Assembly: GCF_002904295.1 (NCBI RefSeq)
Contig: NZ_PPHG01000018.1
Coordinates: forward strand, 1-64,000
DNA: 64,000 nt
From: Amycolatopsis sp. CA-128772
GTDB lineage: Bacteria; Actinomycetota; Actinomycetes; Mycobacteriales; Pseudonocardiaceae
Direction of reading: 5' to 3'
Positions 14,501-24,087 of this stretch are shown piece after piece (the first letter of the stretch is position 1; every line of letters begins with the position of its first letter). Both the position numbers and the translations under genes were made by a program. The notes beneath the pieces were generated by a model that was not told the DNA's origin, ran no database searches, and saw nothing but the letters and a program-made list of their open reading frames with translations.

Positions 14501-17500
14501 CTGACCCTGGAGACGCCGCTGGTCTTGCCCGCGCAGGGCGGCGTGCACATCCAGGTCGCGGTGGGGGAGGACGGCGACCTGACGATCCATTCCCGCCCGG
14601 ACGAGTTCACCCCGTGGACCCGCCACGCGACCGGCCTCCTGACCGAAGCGGCCCTTTCACGTGAAAGTGCCGCTCCCGAATGGCCGCCGGCCGGGGCCTC
14701 GGCGGTGGAGCTGCCCGGTTTCTACCCGGCCATGGCGGCTACCGGCGTCGACTACGGGCCCGCCTTCCGCGGGCTGCGCGCGGTGTGGACCCGCGGCACC
14801 GACGTCTTCGCCGAGGTCGAGCTGCCCGAATCGCTGCGGGCGGAGGCGGCCCGGTTCGGGCTGCACCCGGCGTTGCTGGACGCGGCCCTGCACGCGGCCG
14901 GGTTCGGGGCGCTGACCGGGACCGGCGACGGGCCGAAGCTGCCGTTCGCTTGGAGCGGCGTCTCCCTGACGGCGTCCGGCGCGACCGTGCTGCGGGTGGC
15001 GCTGACGCCGGTGTCCGCCGACGCCGTCGCGCTCACCTTCGCCGACGAAACCGGCGCGCCGGTCGGGGCGGTGCGCTCGCTATCGCTGCGCACGCCCCCG
15101 AAGGCCACGCGTGCCGACGCGCTCTTCGAGGTCACGTGGCCGGAGGTGGCCGGCACCGAAGTGACCAGCGAGTTCGAGGTGACCCGGGTTCCGGCCGGCT
15201 CGGTTCAGGAGGTGACCGCGGCTGTCCTTTCGCGACTCCAGGAGTGGCTCGCCGGGCCGGACGGGCTGCTCGTTCTGCACACCACCGGCGCGGTTTCCGT
15301 CGACGGCGAGGACGTCACCGATCTCGCCGCCGCGGCCGTGACCGGCCTGGTGCGGTCGGCCCAGACCGAGAACCCCGGCCGGTTCGTGCTCCTGGACGCC
15401 GACGAGGTCCCGGCGGAACTGCCGCTCGGGGAACCGCAGCTGGCGGTGCGTGCCGGGAAGTGGCGCGTCCCGCGGCTGGCGCGGGCGTCCATCGTGGACA
15501 AAACGCCGGCGTGGGGTGACGGCGCGGTGCTGATCACCGGCGCGGCCGGCCTGCTCGGCGGCCTGATCGCCCGGCACCTGGTCAGCCACCACGGCGTCCG
15601 GCGTCTCCTGCTGCTGTCCCGCCGCGAACCCGCGGCCCTCGCCGGTGAACTCACCGCGCTGGGCGCCACCGCGACGGCCGTCGCGTGCGACGTCGCCGAC
15701 CGCGCGCGGCTGGCGGAAGTCCTGGCGGAGCACCACGTTTCGGCGGTCGTTCACGCGGCGGGCGTGCTCGACGACGGCGTCCTCGGGTCCCTCACCGCGG
15801 ATCGGCTGGCGGCGGTCCTGCGGCCCAAGGCCGAAGCGGCGCTCAACCTGCACGAACTCACCTCGGACCTCTCCGCGTTCGTCCTCTTCTCCTCCTTCGC
15901 GGCCACCATGGGCGGCGCGGGCCAGGCCGGCTACGCCGCCGCGAACGCGTTCCTCGACGCCCTCGCGCAGCACCGCCGTGCCCGGGGACAGCCCGCCATC
16001 GCCCTGGCCTGGGGCCTCTGGGCCGAGGCCAGCGCGATGACCGGGCACCTCGCCGACGGCGACCGGCACCGCATGGCGGCCGCCGGCATGACCCCCTTGG
16101 ACACCGGACTCGGCCTGGCGCTGTTCGACCGGGCCGTCGCCGCGGACCGGGCCGTGCTCGCGCCGGTCCGGCTGGACCTCGCGGCCCTGCGCCGCCAGCC
16201 GGTGACGCCCACGCTGCTGCACGGCCTGCTGCCGCCGCCCCGGAAGCAGGCCGCGGAGTCGTCGTTCGCGGGCCACCTCGGCGCGGAGGACCTCGGCCGC
16301 CAGCTGCTCGACCTCGTCCGTGGCCTGGTCGCGGGCGTGCTCGGGTACGCCTCGGGCGCCGCGGTCGAACCCTCGCGCGCGTTCAAGGAACTGGGCTTCG
16401 ACTCCCTCACGGCGTTGGAACTGCGCAACCGGCTCGCGGCCGAGACCGGGCTGCGGCTGCCGGCGACGCTCGTCTTCGACCACCCGACCCCGCAGGCGCT
16501 CACCCGGTACGTGGTCGAGCGCGTGTCCGGTGCGCCGGCGCCGGTGGTGGTGCGGGAGCGGCGGGTGGACGGCGACCCGATCGTCGTCGTCGGCATCGGC
16601 TGCCGCTACCCCGGTGGCGTCCGCAGCCCGGAGGACCTGTGGGACCTCGTCGCCGCCGGCCGCGACGCCGTCGCCGGGCTCCCGGACGACCGCGGCTGGG
16701 ACCTCGACGCGCTCTACGACCCCGATTCGGACCACCCGGGCACCAGCTACGCCAAGGAAGGCGCGTTCCTCTACGACGCCGCCGACTTCGACGCGGGGTT
16801 CTTCGGCATCTCACCCCGCGAGGCGCTCGCCATGGACCCGCAACAGCGCCTGCTGTTGGAGACTTCCTGGGAGGCGTTGGAACGCGCGGGCATCGACCCG
16901 GATTCGTTGCGCGGCAGCCGGACCGGCGTCTTCACCGGCGTGATGTACTCCGACTACGCGTCCCGGCCGCTCGCCGTACCCGAAGGCGTCGAAGGGTTCC
17001 TGGGCACGGGCAGCTCGGCGAGCGTGGTGTCCGGCCGGGTCGCGTACGCGTTCGGCCTCGAAGGGCCGGCGATCACCGTGGACACGGCGTGTTCGTCGTC
17101 GCTGGTGGCGCTGCACCTGGCGTGCCAGTCGCTGCGGCAGGGGGAGTGCGACCTCGCGCTGGCGGGTGGCGTGACCGTCCTTTCGACACCGGGTGTGTTC
17201 ATCGACTTCAGCCGCCAGCGCGGCCTCGCCGCCGACGGCCGGTGCAAGTCGTTCGCCGACGCGGCCGACGGCACCGGCTGGGGCGAGGGCGCCGGAGTCC
17301 TGGCTGTGGAAAGACTTTCCGACGCCCGTCGGCTCGGCCACCCGGTACTCGCGGTGGTCCGCGGCACGGCGGTCAACTCCGACGGCGCGTCGAACGGACT
17401 GACCGCGCCCAACGGGCCGTCGCAGCAGCGCGTGATCCGCGCCGCCCTCGCCGGGGCCGGGCTGGCGCCGTCCGAAGTGGACGTCGTGGAGGGACACGGC

Positions 17501-20095
17501 ACCGGCACGACCCTGGGCGACCCGATCGAGGCGCAGGCGATCCTGGCGACCTACGGGCAGGACCGGCCGACGCCGTTGTGGCTGGGGTCGCTGAAGTCGA
17601 ACATCGGGCACACGCAGGCGGCCGCCGGGGTGGCGGGCGTCATCAAGATGATCATGGCGATGCGGCACGGCGTGCTGCCGCCGACGTTGCACGTCGACGC
17701 GCCATCGTCGCATGTGGACTGGGCTGCCGGTGCGGTGGAGCTGCTGACCGAAGCTCGCGAGTGGACGGTGGACCGGCCGCGGCGGGCCGGTGTCTCGTCG
17801 TTCGGCGTCAGTGGGACGAACGCGCACGCGATCCTCGAACAGGCGCCCGCCTCGCCGCCGGCCGTGCCTGACCGCAGCGGAACCGGCGTGCTGCCCTGGG
17901 TGTTGTCCGGCCGGAGTGAAGCCGCTTTGCGTGCGCAGGCCGCGCAGCTGCTGGGTGTCACGGAGCACCCGGCTGACGTCGGGTTGTCGCTGGTCTCCTC
18001 GCGGAGCCGGTTCGCGCACCGGGCGGTGGTCCACGGCGCCACCGCCGACGAGCTGCTGAACGGGGTTTCGGCGTTGGCGGACGGCCGGTCGGCACCGAAC
18101 GTCGTCACCGGCCGCGAACGGCCCGGCCGGCTCGCGGTGCTGTTCACCGGGCAAGGTGCGCAGCGCGTGGGCATGGGTCGTTCGCTGTACCAGCGGTTCC
18201 CGATGTACGCCGCGGCGTTCGACGAGGTCTGCGCGCACTTCCCCGGCCTTCGTGCGGTTCTCGACGACGTCGATCTGCTGAACCGCACGGAGTTCACGCA
18301 GCCCGCGCTGTTCGCGGTCGAGGTGGCGTTGTTCCGGCTCGTCGAGTCGTTCGGTGTCCGCCCGGATTTCTTGGCGGGACATTCGATCGGCGAGATTTCG
18401 GCGGCGCACGTCGCCGAGGTGCTGTCCCTTTCGGACGCCTGTCGGCTGGTTGCGGCCCGGTCCTCGCTGATGCAAGCCCTGCCCACCGGTGGGGCGATGG
18501 TCTCGATCGCCGCCCCGGAGTCCGACATCGAGCTGACCGACGGCGTCTCGATCGCGGCGGTGAACGGCCCGGCGTCGATGGTCATCTCGGGCGAGGAAGC
18601 TGCGGTGCTGGAGATCGCGGCCCGGTTCCCGAAGACCAAGCGGCTCACGGTCAGTCACGCGTTCCACTCGCCGCTGATGGACCCGATGCTGGAGGAGTTC
18701 CGCGCGGTCGCTGAGACGCTGACATTTCACCCGGCTCAGATACCGGTGCTCTCGAATGTGAGCGGTGCTCTCGCTGAGCCGTTCACCGCGGACTACTGGG
18801 TGCGGCACGTGCGGGAGGCCGTCCGGTTCGCCGATGGCGTGCGGGCCCTCGAAGCCGAGGGGGTGACGACGTTCCTGGAGCTGGGTCCCGACGGCGTCCT
18901 CAGCGCGATGGTCAGGGAAACCCTCGGGGACGGCTGCGTCGCCGTCCCGGCGTTGCGGCGCGACCGCTCCGAAGAGAGAGCGCTGCTCACGGCGTTGAGC
19001 ACTGCTCACGTCCACGGCGCCGAGGTCGCCTGGGCGCCGTTCTTCCCGGGCGCCGCCCGCGTCGACCTGCCGACCTACGCGTTCCAGCGCAGCCGGTACT
19101 GGCTGGACATGGTGCTGCCGGAGACGGTCGAGCCCGAAGCGGGCGACGCGCCGGAGGCCGAGCCGATCACCGGGCGCCTGGCGGCGGTTGCGGCCGCCGA
19201 CCGGCCGGCGTGGCTCCTCGAGTGGGTCCGGGCGGAGGTCGCGGCGACGCTCGGGCACCCGTCCGTGGCTGCGGTCGAGCCGGAGTCCGCGTTCGCCGAC
19301 TTGGGCTTCACCTCGCTCGGCGTCGTCGAACTGCGCAACCGGATCAGCGCGGCGACCGGCCTGGACCTGCCCGCCGCGCTGGTCTGGGACTACCCGACGG
19401 TCGCGGAGCTGGCCGAGCACGTCCTGGCCAACGTGACCCTGCCCGCGGCCGGCCCGGGCGGCTCCCTGGGGACGCTGCTCCGGACGGCCCGGCTCACCGG
19501 CCGCACCGGCGAGTTCCGGACGTTCCTCGGCGCGGCGGCGCAGTTCCTGCCGGCGTCCCCGTGGACGCCCCGGCTCCGGCGCGCGACCACGGGCGCGTCC
19601 CGGCCGCTGCTGTTCGCCCTCGGGACCCTCACCGGCTCGACCCGGTGGTGCGAAGACGTCACCGCGCGGTTCGACGGCGTCCGCGAGTCGTGGCTGCTGC
19701 CCGCCCCGGGGTTCGACGGCGAGACGCCCGCGCCCACCGACCTCGGCACCCTGGTCGCGACGGCCGCCGAGGCGATCCGCGCGCAGGCGGACGGGGAGCC
19801 GTTCGTCGTGCTGGGGACGGGCTCGGGGACCCTGCTCGCCGCCGCCGTGGCGGACGCGGCCGGCGCGACCGGCGTGGTGCTGGCCGACCCGGCGGAGGTG
19901 GAGTTCGCCGAGCTGCCCGAGACGGCGACCGACGCCGAGCTGACGAGCGTTGGGGCGTACCTGCGGCTGTTCGGCGAAGCGGTCGCCTCGCCGCGGGTCC
20001 CCGTCCTGGCCCTGAAGACGGGGGAGGACGTGGCGGACGCGGCCCGGCAGATCCACGCGTGGCTGGTGGAGGAGCTGCCCGCCGCGTGCCGGTGA
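11600..20095 (+). CDS. Type I modular polyketide synthase, terminal subunit (KS-AT-DH-KR-ACP / KS-AT-ACP-TE-like)
   Basis: The 2831-residue start is set by GGAG at 11587 and an N-terminal coiled-coil docking segment ([18 protein letters not shown]). Module 1: KS (Cys 12209), AT with GHSQG (Ser 13517) and YASH (13811), which predicts methylmalonyl-CoA; DH with H-xxx-G-xxxx-P (His 14405) and Asp at 14879; KR 15521-16070 with LDD; ACP (Ser 16403). Module 2: KS (Cys 17090), AT with GHSIG (Ser 18383) and HAFH (18656), malonyl; ACP (GFTSL, Ser 19313). It has no reductive domain, so the last extension should keep its beta-ketone. The C-terminal 170 residues (from about 19580) look like an alpha/beta-hydrolase thioesterase, but where GHSxG is expected the sequence reads GTGSG, with Gly (codon 19820) at the nucleophile position and no obvious catalytic His near the end. 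In KS2 the usual EAHGTGT reads EGHGTGT; the catalytic His is kept. Confidence 0.96.
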   Translation: MDNEEKLRYFLKRVTADLQDTRRRLQEAQTTEPVAIVGLGCRFPGGVRTPAQLWDLVEGGRDAISGFPGDRGWELGSLYDPDPGTPGTSYVREGGFLDGVAEFDAGFFGISPREALAMDPQQRLLLETSWEALEHAGIRPPSLKGSRTGVFVGSNGQDYGTLMLGSAEALEGHLATSNAASVLSGRVAYAFGFEGPTLTVDTACSSSLVALHLAVQALRQGECDLALAGGVTVLPTPGSFIAFSRLRGLAPDGRCKAFADAADGTSWGEGSGMVVVERLSDARRHGHPVLALVRGSAVNSDGASNGLTAPNGPSQQRVIRAALADAGLSASDVDAVEAHGTGTTLGDPIEAQALLATYGQERETPLWLGSVKSNIGHTQAAAGVAGVIKMVQAMRHGVLPPTLHVGEPSSRVNWSAGAVALLTERREWTADRPRRAAVSAFGMSGTNVHTILEEAPAEDAPAAGPDEPGRVVPWVLSARSPEALRAQAAALAGVTAPVGDIGLSLATTRSAFDHRAVVVGDRDDLLAGLAALAGDRPAPVVVKGTAVAGKVAMVFPGQGSQWAGMAVDLLAESPVFAARMADCAAALSSFVDWSLTEVIRDTALLERVDVVQPALFAVMVSLAELWRSYGVEPAAVVGHSQGEIAAAVVSGALSLEDGARVAALRSQAILALAGDGGMVSIAESADAVAARIAPWGERLSLAAINGPAAVVVSGTPDALDELLAACTDVRAKRVPVDYASHSPQVERIRDRLLDVLAPIRPRTTTTGFFSTVTGAWIDGTELDAGYWYTNLRRPVRLDTAVSTLAAQGFRTFVEASPHPVLTMAIGGDDVTALGSLRRDDGGLARFHTSLAEAWVHGVDVRWDDAFPGARRTELPTYAFQHERYWPRLVSTAGAGGLGLVPAEHPLLGAVVALAGSGGTVLTGKLSLHSLPWLADHRVGGEVLLPGTAFVELALRAGDQAGRRTLDELTLETPLVLPAQGGVHIQVAVGEDGDLTIHSRPDEFTPWTRHATGLLTEAALSRESAAPEWPPAGASAVELPGFYPAMAATGVDYGPAFRGLRAVWTRGTDVFAEVELPESLRAEAARFGLHPALLDAALHAAGFGALTGTGDGPKLPFAWSGVSLTASGATVLRVALTPVSADAVALTFADETGAPVGAVRSLSLRTPPKATRADALFEVTWPEVAGTEVTSEFEVTRVPAGSVQEVTAAVLSRLQEWLAGPDGLLVLHTTGAVSVDGEDVTDLAAAAVTGLVRSAQTENPGRFVLLDADEVPAELPLGEPQLAVRAGKWRVPRLARASIVDKTPAWGDGAVLITGAAGLLGGLIARHLVSHHGVRRLLLLSRREPAALAGELTALGATATAVACDVADRARLAEVLAEHHVSAVVHAAGVLDDGVLGSLTADRLAAVLRPKAEAALNLHELTSDLSAFVLFSSFAATMGGAGQAGYAAANAFLDALAQHRRARGQPAIALAWGLWAEASAMTGHLADGDRHRMAAAGMTPLDTGLGLALFDRAVAADRAVLAPVRLDLAALRRQPVTPTLLHGLLPPPRKQAAESSFAGHLGAEDLGRQLLDLVRGLVAGVLGYASGAAVEPSRAFKELGFDSLTALELRNRLAAETGLRLPATLVFDHPTPQALTRYVVERVSGAPAPVVVRERRVDGDPIVVVGIGCRYPGGVRSPEDLWDLVAAGRDAVAGLPDDRGWDLDALYDPDSDHPGTSYAKEGAFLYDAADFDAGFFGISPREALAMDPQQRLLLETSWEALERAGIDPDSLRGSRTGVFTGVMYSDYASRPLAVPEGVEGFLGTGSSASVVSGRVAYAFGLEGPAITVDTACSSSLVALHLACQSLRQGECDLALAGGVTVLSTPGVFIDFSRQRGLAADGRCKSFADAADGTGWGEGAGVLAVERLSDARRLGHPVLAVVRGTAVNSDGASNGLTAPNGPSQQRVIRAALAGAGLAPSEVDVVEGHGTGTTLGDPIEAQAILATYGQDRPTPLWLGSLKSNIGHTQAAAGVAGVIKMIMAMRHGVLPPTLHVDAPSSHVDWAAGAVELLTEAREWTVDRPRRAGVSSFGVSGTNAHAILEQAPASPPAVPDRSGTGVLPWVLSGRSEAALRAQAAQLLGVTEHPADVGLSLVSSRSRFAHRAVVHGATADELLNGVSALADGRSAPNVVTGRERPGRLAVLFTGQGAQRVGMGRSLYQRFPMYAAAFDEVCAHFPGLRAVLDDVDLLNRTEFTQPALFAVEVALFRLVESFGVRPDFLAGHSIGEISAAHVAEVLSLSDACRLVAARSSLMQALPTGGAMVSIAAPESDIELTDGVSIAAVNGPASMVISGEEAAVLEIAARFPKTKRLTVSHAFHSPLMDPMLEEFRAVAETLTFHPAQIPVLSNVSGALAEPFTADYWVRHVREAVRFADGVRALEAEGVTTFLELGPDGVLSAMVRETLGDGCVAVPALRRDRSEERALLTALSTAHVHGAEVAWAPFFPGAARVDLPTYAFQRSRYWLDMVLPETVEPEAGDAPEAEPITGRLAAVAAADRPAWLLEWVRAEVAATLGHPSVAAVEPESAFADLGFTSLGVVELRNRISAATGLDLPAALVWDYPTVAELAEHVLANVTLPAAGPGGSLGTLLRTARLTGRTGEFRTFLGAAAQFLPASPWTPRLRRATTGASRPLLFALGTLTGSTRWCEDVTARFDGVRESWLLPAPGFDGETPAPTDLGTLVATAAEAIRAQADGEPFVVLGTGSGTLLAAAVADAAGATGVVLADPAEVEFAELPETATDAELTSVGAYLRLFGEAVASPRVPVLALKTGEDVADAARQIHAWLVEELPAACR

Positions 20096-20139
20096 CCGGG
20101 ATGATCCGGCGTCATATCTGATGTTTCGTGCACCAGACC

Positions 20140-20169
20140 TTGACGGCGCAATTGGAAGGATCTTTTACT
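20140..20169 (+). promoter_or_regulatory. Promoter-like sequence upstream of the alpha-galactosidase
   Basis: TTGACG at 20140-20145 is followed 18 bases later by TTTACT (20164-20169), a weak -10, in an AT-richer pocket of a high-GC region. It lies 35 bp before the start codon. A consensus match only; no transcription evidence. Confidence 0.3.
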
Positions 20170-20204
20170 AACCGGAGGTTGCCCACCACACTCCGGGAGC
20201 ACGC

Positions 20205-21773
20205 ATGTCCTCACTCCGGCGTATCGCCAGCGCGGCCGCCGCGCTCGCGATCGCGGCCAGCGGTCTCGTCCTGGGCTCGTCCCCGGCGTCGGCCCTCGAA
20301 AACGGCCTGCTGCGCACACCGCCCATGGGCTTCAACAACTGGAACTCGACGCAGTGCCGCGCCGAGTTCACTGAGGCGATGATCAAGGGCATCGCGGACA
20401 TCTTCGTCAGCAAGGGCCTCAAGGACGCGGGCTACACGTACGTCAACATCGACGACTGCTGGGCCCTCCCGGCACGCAACTCGGCGGGCAGCCTGGTGCC
20501 CGACCCGGCGCGGTTTCCCGGCGGCATCAAGGCCCTCGCCGACTACGTGCACTCGAAGGGCCTCAAGTTCGGCATCTACACCAGTGCCGGCACGAAGACG
20601 TGCAACAAGGCCGGCTTCCCCGGCGCACTGGGGCACGAGCAGCAGGACGCCAACCTGTTCGCCTCCTGGGGCGTCGACTACCTGAAGTACGACAACTGCA
20701 ACAACCAGGGCGTCGACGCGCAGCAGCGCTACAAGGCCATGCGCGACGCGCTCGCGAAGTCGGGCCGCGCGATCGCGTATTCGATCTGCGAGTGGGGCCA
20801 GAACCAGCCGTGGACGTGGGCCGCGCCGGTCGGCAACCTGTGGCGCACGACCGGGGACATCTCGGACAAGTGGTCGAGCATGATCGCCAAGGCCCAGACC
20901 AACCGCGGCCTCGCCCAGTACGCGGGCCCCGGCCACTGGAACGACCCGGACATGCTGGAGGTCGGCAACGGCGGCATGACGGCGGCGGAGTACCGCACGC
21001 ACTTCAGCCTGTGGGCGATGATGGCCGCGCCGCTGCTGATCGGCAGCGACCTGCGCAAGGTGTCGGACGACAACTTCGCGATCCTGAAGAACACCGACGT
21101 CATCGCGCTGGACCAGGACCCCTTGGGCAAGCAGGCAACGGTCCTGAGCGCGAACGCGGGCCTGGTGGTGTACAGCAAGGTCCTGTCGAACGGCGACCGC
21201 GCGGTGGCCCTATCCAACGAAACGACGGCAACGGCAACGATCACCACCACGGCATCGGCGACCGGAATCGGCAGCGCGCCTTCGTACACGCTGAAGGACT
21301 TGTGGAGCAAGGGCGTACGCACGACGACGGGCACGATCAGCGCTTCGGTGCCTTCACACGCGACGGTGCTGTACCGCGTCTCGCGCGCGAGTGGCGCGAC
21401 GCGCTACGAAGCCGAGTCCGCCACTGTTTCGACAGGCGGCACGATCGACGCCAACCACGCGGGCTATTCCGGAACGGGCTTCGCGAACGGCGCCAACGCG
21501 GCGGGCAGCTACGTCGAGTGGCAGGTGACGGGCCCGGCATCGGCCCTGACGTTCGGCTACGCAAACGGAACGGCGACGGCCCGCCCGGTGGACATTTCGA
21601 TCGACGGCACGGTGGTGGCAGCCGGCGTCCCATTCCCGGCGACGGGCGCGTGGACGACGTGGAGCACGGTGAGCCACCCGCTCTCGCCGGCGGCGGGGAC
21701 GCACACGATCCGCGTGACCGCGACGACGGCTGATGGGCCGGCGAACCTGGACTACCTGGACGTCTCGCCGTAA
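20205..21773 (+). CDS. Secreted GH27 alpha-galactosidase with C-terminal carbohydrate-binding module
   Basis: This 522-residue enzyme should hydrolyse terminal alpha-1,6-linked galactose from oligosaccharides or galactomannan outside the cell. Residues 1-30 are a Sec signal peptide (RR, hydrophobic Ala/Leu core, ASA cleavage site before LEN). The GH27 barrel follows, with the family signatures TPPMGFNNWNS, NIDDCW, YLKYDNCN (nucleophile D163) and LWRTTGDI (acid/base D218), then GHWNDPDMLEVGN. After a beta-sandwich, residues about 390-522 form a CBM35/CBM6-like module opening with YEAESA and ending NLDYLDVSP. GGGAG at 20195-20199, five bases from the ATG, fixes the start. It is transcribed alone, and its 3' end overlaps the convergent regulator gene by 22 bp. 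No sugar transporter or other glycosidase is nearby, so it is probably unrelated to the PKS genes. Confidence 0.93.
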   Translation: MSSLRRIASAAAALAIAASGLVLGSSPASALENGLLRTPPMGFNNWNSTQCRAEFTEAMIKGIADIFVSKGLKDAGYTYVNIDDCWALPARNSAGSLVPDPARFPGGIKALADYVHSKGLKFGIYTSAGTKTCNKAGFPGALGHEQQDANLFASWGVDYLKYDNCNNQGVDAQQRYKAMRDALAKSGRAIAYSICEWGQNQPWTWAAPVGNLWRTTGDISDKWSSMIAKAQTNRGLAQYAGPGHWNDPDMLEVGNGGMTAAEYRTHFSLWAMMAAPLLIGSDLRKVSDDNFAILKNTDVIALDQDPLGKQATVLSANAGLVVYSKVLSNGDRAVALSNETTATATITTTASATGIGSAPSYTLKDLWSKGVRTTTGTISASVPSHATVLYRVSRASGATRYEAESATVSTGGTIDANHAGYSGTGFANGANAAGSYVEWQVTGPASALTFGYANGTATARPVDISIDGTVVAAGVPFPATGAWTTWSTVSHPLSPAAGTHTIRVTATTADGPANLDYLDVSP

Positions 21774-23224
21774 GCGGCGCCGTGCGGTGGGGTGGGAAGA
21801 GGGGGCGATGCCCACCCCCCTTCGCGCTCGATGCGCGAAGAAAGGGAAGTGCCGTCCAGCGGTATCAAGCGATTGGGGTCATCCCAGAGAATGATGAGAT
21901 CGCGAGCGAGGTCTGTCGCTACCGGTGTATCGGCGTTGCGGATTGCGGAGATCCTGAGATCGCGAACACGGGACGGCAAATCGGCCCATCCATCCGAGGT
22001 CAGCTGTTCGACGAATCCGCGCATGACCTGAGGAGAAACAGCGGGATGCCACAGGATGATCGGCAATCCCGCGCGGAGTGCGGCGTTCAGCTCATCTCCC
22101 GGCCGGGGGTGGCGTCCGGGTGCCTCGCTGAGCACCGTCCCCACCAGATCCGGCTCACTCAACAGCGCGTCGATGCGGCCAGGACCTTGGTTGGCATCAA
22201 GCTGTGCAAAGTGAATCCGGCGGCCGTTGCCGGCTGCCGTCAGGTGTTGCCAGCGCCTCCGCCACATCCGATGCCATTGACGTGAGAACATTCGCTCGAG
22301 CGAGCGCACGACAACCGGGTAGCCGAGCATCAACGGCACCGGGTCGGGCGAATTCAGCTCCTTCCGCCACTGGTGCACCGGCAGATTCATCAACGTGCGC
22401 GGCAACACGAATTCCAGCCGCGCGTCCCCGGCGAATCCGGCCCATTCCACCTCGGCCGCCACCACGATCTCGTCGACGGCGGCCTCGAGCTCGTCGATGA
22501 CCACGCTCCTGGTGGCCCCCTGGGGTGGCGGCCATTCCTCCGGGTCGTCCTGCCGCCAGTAAGTCAGCACGAAGCGGTCTGCGTCGATTCCGTCTGGCTG
22601 CACGACGATCATCAAGGTCAGCGTCGGTTCTGCGGGCGGACCGGCCGGCATGCGCGCTCGCAACGACGCAAGACCAGGTTCCAGACGGAGGCGAGCGGCC
22701 TGCAGATCCACCCACGCTTTCAACTCGTCCCGCACGGGCTGATCGAGCTTCGCGGCCAGTACTTCGACGAAGGCCAGGGCCGGCGGCAGCTCCCCCGGAG
22801 CGCTGTTGAAGTCGCTGAGCAGGAGAAACATCTGCCAGTGGTCATCGACATCCGGAACCGGCAGCCCGAGCCGGGCCTCCCGCACCAACGCCTTCGGTTT
22901 GTACGGCAGCCTCACGTCACTCAACATCCGGCGTATCGGCTCCGTCGACATGTCCCGCGTGGGCGCCGCCGGGGTTTCGGGCGTCTCAAGGAGGTCATTC
23001 GGCGTGACCCCCAGGACCAGGGCCAACGTCGCGATCTCCTCCGCGGTGATCGACTTGCGGGCGCCGGATTCGATCTTCGCAATGGTGCCTCGGGTGAGCG
23101 ACGAGGGCTCGATCAGGGCGCATTCGTCGGCGAGCCTCTGTGCGGACCATCCTCGCCCGACGCGAAGCTGGCGAAGACGGTCTGCCACCACCGCAGTGAC
23201 CGTCGCTTCCTTCATGGCCTCCAC
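21752..23224 (-). CDS. XRE helix-turn-helix protein fused to a VMAP-C-like domain
   Basis: A protein of about 490 residues. Residues 12-66 are a Cro/C1-type helix-turn-helix (LRQLRVGRGWSAQRLADEC, TIAKIESG). The long C-terminal part does not look like a sensor of a classical XRE regulator. It matches my recollection of the VMAP-C domain of vWA-MoxR-associated conflict systems: YWRQDDPEEW, LEFVLPRTLMNLPVHQW, YPVVVRSLERM, ALRAGLPIILW, LPSRVRDLR and DLIILWDDPNRL. VMAP-C proteins are usually fused to a trypsin-like peptidase or other effector; here a DNA-binding head replaces it. The start is either GTG 23224 or ATG 23215; the latter has GGTGGAGG just upstream. The gene is divergent from a small membrane-protein gene, with paired GAACA/TGTTC repeats between them. 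The HTH call is strong, the VMAP-C call moderate. Confidence 0.75.
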   Translation of the reverse strand: MEAMKEATVTAVVADRLRQLRVGRGWSAQRLADECALIEPSSLTRGTIAKIESGARKSITAEEIATLALVLGVTPNDLLETPETPAAPTRDMSTEPIRRMLSDVRLPYKPKALVREARLGLPVPDVDDHWQMFLLLSDFNSAPGELPPALAFVEVLAAKLDQPVRDELKAWVDLQAARLRLEPGLASLRARMPAGPPAEPTLTLMIVVQPDGIDADRFVLTYWRQDDPEEWPPPQGATRSVVIDELEAAVDEIVVAAEVEWAGFAGDARLEFVLPRTLMNLPVHQWRKELNSPDPVPLMLGYPVVVRSLERMFSRQWHRMWRRRWQHLTAAGNGRRIHFAQLDANQGPGRIDALLSEPDLVGTVLSEAPGRHPRPGDELNAALRAGLPIILWHPAVSPQVMRGFVEQLTSDGWADLPSRVRDLRISAIRNADTPVATDLARDLIILWDDPNRLIPLDGTSLSSRIEREGGWASPPLPTPPHGAAYGETSR

Positions 23225-23236
23225 CCTATGTCAACC

Positions 23237-23300
23237 TGTTCGGATTCGGAACAACAAAAGATCAGCAGGTCAGGGCTAGCGTCGTCGGAACATCGTGTTC
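23237..23300. promoter_or_regulatory. Two operator-like GAACA/TGTTC inverted repeats in a divergent promoter region
   Basis: TGTTC-N7-GAACA lies at 23237-23253 and GAACA-N3-TGTTC at 23288-23300. Both sit in the 139-bp gap between the XRE/VMAP-C gene (minus) and the small membrane-protein gene (plus). Their position suggests autoregulation and co-regulation by the XRE protein; this is inference. Confidence 0.4.
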
Positions 23301-23363
23301 TACTCTTGGACAAAATGTACCGCATCAGAGCAGATGAGCCGAGGCGGGAAGCGAGGTGGCAGG

Positions 23364-23633
23364 ATGCCGGCCTTCCTGTTGCCGCGGCTGCCCCGCGGTA
23401 CCGCCTCGGTCGCTCGGCTCGTCGTGGTCAGCGTGCCGGCCACGCTGGCCATCCTTTTCGGCGTCCTGATCTTGTTCATCGCCCTGTTCATGAACAAGGC
23501 GCGACAGCCCTACGCCCTCCGCGCCGCTAACGCGGCCTTCGGTGCGGCCAGGGTGATGACAGGTTCGTCGGCCTCCGAACAACCACCTGAAGGTGCTCAG
23601 CGTTCGGGGTCTCCCAGCCGGCCACTTCGCTAG
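23364..23633 (+). CDS. Small single-span membrane protein, function unknown
   Basis: An 89-residue protein beginning MPAFLLPRLPRG. The start is chosen from GAGG at 23353-23356, seven bases upstream; an upstream in-frame GTG at 23295 has no ribosome binding site. Residues about 15-41 form one strong membrane span (VARLVVVSVPATLAILFGV and following) ending in the positively charged MNKAR, which predicts a short basic N-terminus and a cytoplasmic or periplasmic tail of about 45 residues without recognisable domain. It is divergent from the XRE/VMAP-C gene and shares its intergenic repeats, so it may be its functional partner. That is inferred from gene order only. Confidence 0.6.
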   Translation: MPAFLLPRLPRGTASVARLVVVSVPATLAILFGVLILFIALFMNKARQPYALRAANAAFGAARVMTGSSASEQPPEGAQRSGSPSRPLR

Positions 23634-23655
23634 CTCGACGTCGGGCGGCCGAGGG

Positions 23656-24039
23656 CTACCTGGCCGAGCTGCGTTCGTCGTAGCTCTGCCGGGCCGCGTC
23701 GACCTTCTCCAGGTTGCCCGACCACTCGGCGAGTGACGCGAACAGCGGGCCGAGGCTGCGGCCCAGCTCGCTGATCTCGTACTCCACCCGCGGCGGGACC
23801 TCGGCGTGGTAGGTCCGCACGACGAGGCCGTCGCGCTCCAGTTGCCGGAGCCGCTGGGTGAGCACCTTCGGCGTGATCGTCGTGATGCGGCGCTGCAGCT
23901 CGACGAACCGCTGGCGGCCGTACTCGTGGAGCGCCCACAGGATCGGCGTCGTCCAGCGGCTGAACACGATGTCCACCACCGGGGCGATCGGGCAGGCCAG
24001 CTCGGGTGTGGTCTCGGTCACTTTCGCGCCTCCAGCCAT
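23656..24039 (-). CDS. HxlR-family transcriptional regulator
   Basis: A 127-residue winged-helix regulator. HxlR features seen: N-terminal CP (Cys17-Pro), the SRWTTPILWAL helix, the recognition region ITPKVLTQRLRQLERDGLV, and the wing VRTYHAEVPPRVEYEISELG. Family members often sense electrophiles or oxidants through the N-terminal Cys and repress a divergent gene. The ATG at 24039 is preceded by AGAGGA at five-base spacing. It is transcribed away from the NmrA/dehalogenase pair across a 48-bp gap that contains a palindrome, so control of that pair plus autoregulation is likely. Confidence 0.9.
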   Translation of the reverse strand: MAGGAKVTETTPELACPIAPVVDIVFSRWTTPILWALHEYGRQRFVELQRRITTITPKVLTQRLRQLERDGLVVRTYHAEVPPRVEYEISELGRSLGPLFASLAEWSGNLEKVDAARQSYDERSSAR

Positions 24040-24049
24040 TACTTTCCTC

Positions 24050-24066
24050 TAGGTACCTACTATACC
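24050..24066. promoter_or_regulatory. Palindromic HxlR-type operator in divergent promoter
   Basis: TAGGTACCTA at 24050-24059 is a perfect palindrome, followed by CTATACC. TACTAT (24058-24063) could serve as the -10 for the rightward genes. The 48-bp gap separates hxlR-like and nmrA-like starts, the usual position of HxlR binding sites. Confidence 0.5.
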
Positions 24067-24087
24067 GGCGAATGTAACGTCCTTCCC

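Noticed and set aside
16811..20056. 1081-codon antisense frame in the second PKS
   Set aside because: Same GC-driven shadow; the sense strand has catalytic motifs throughout.
23806..24087. N-terminal extension of the NmrA-like protein
   Set aside because: It is antisense to the HxlR gene, and the Rossmann motif begins immediately after ATG 24088.
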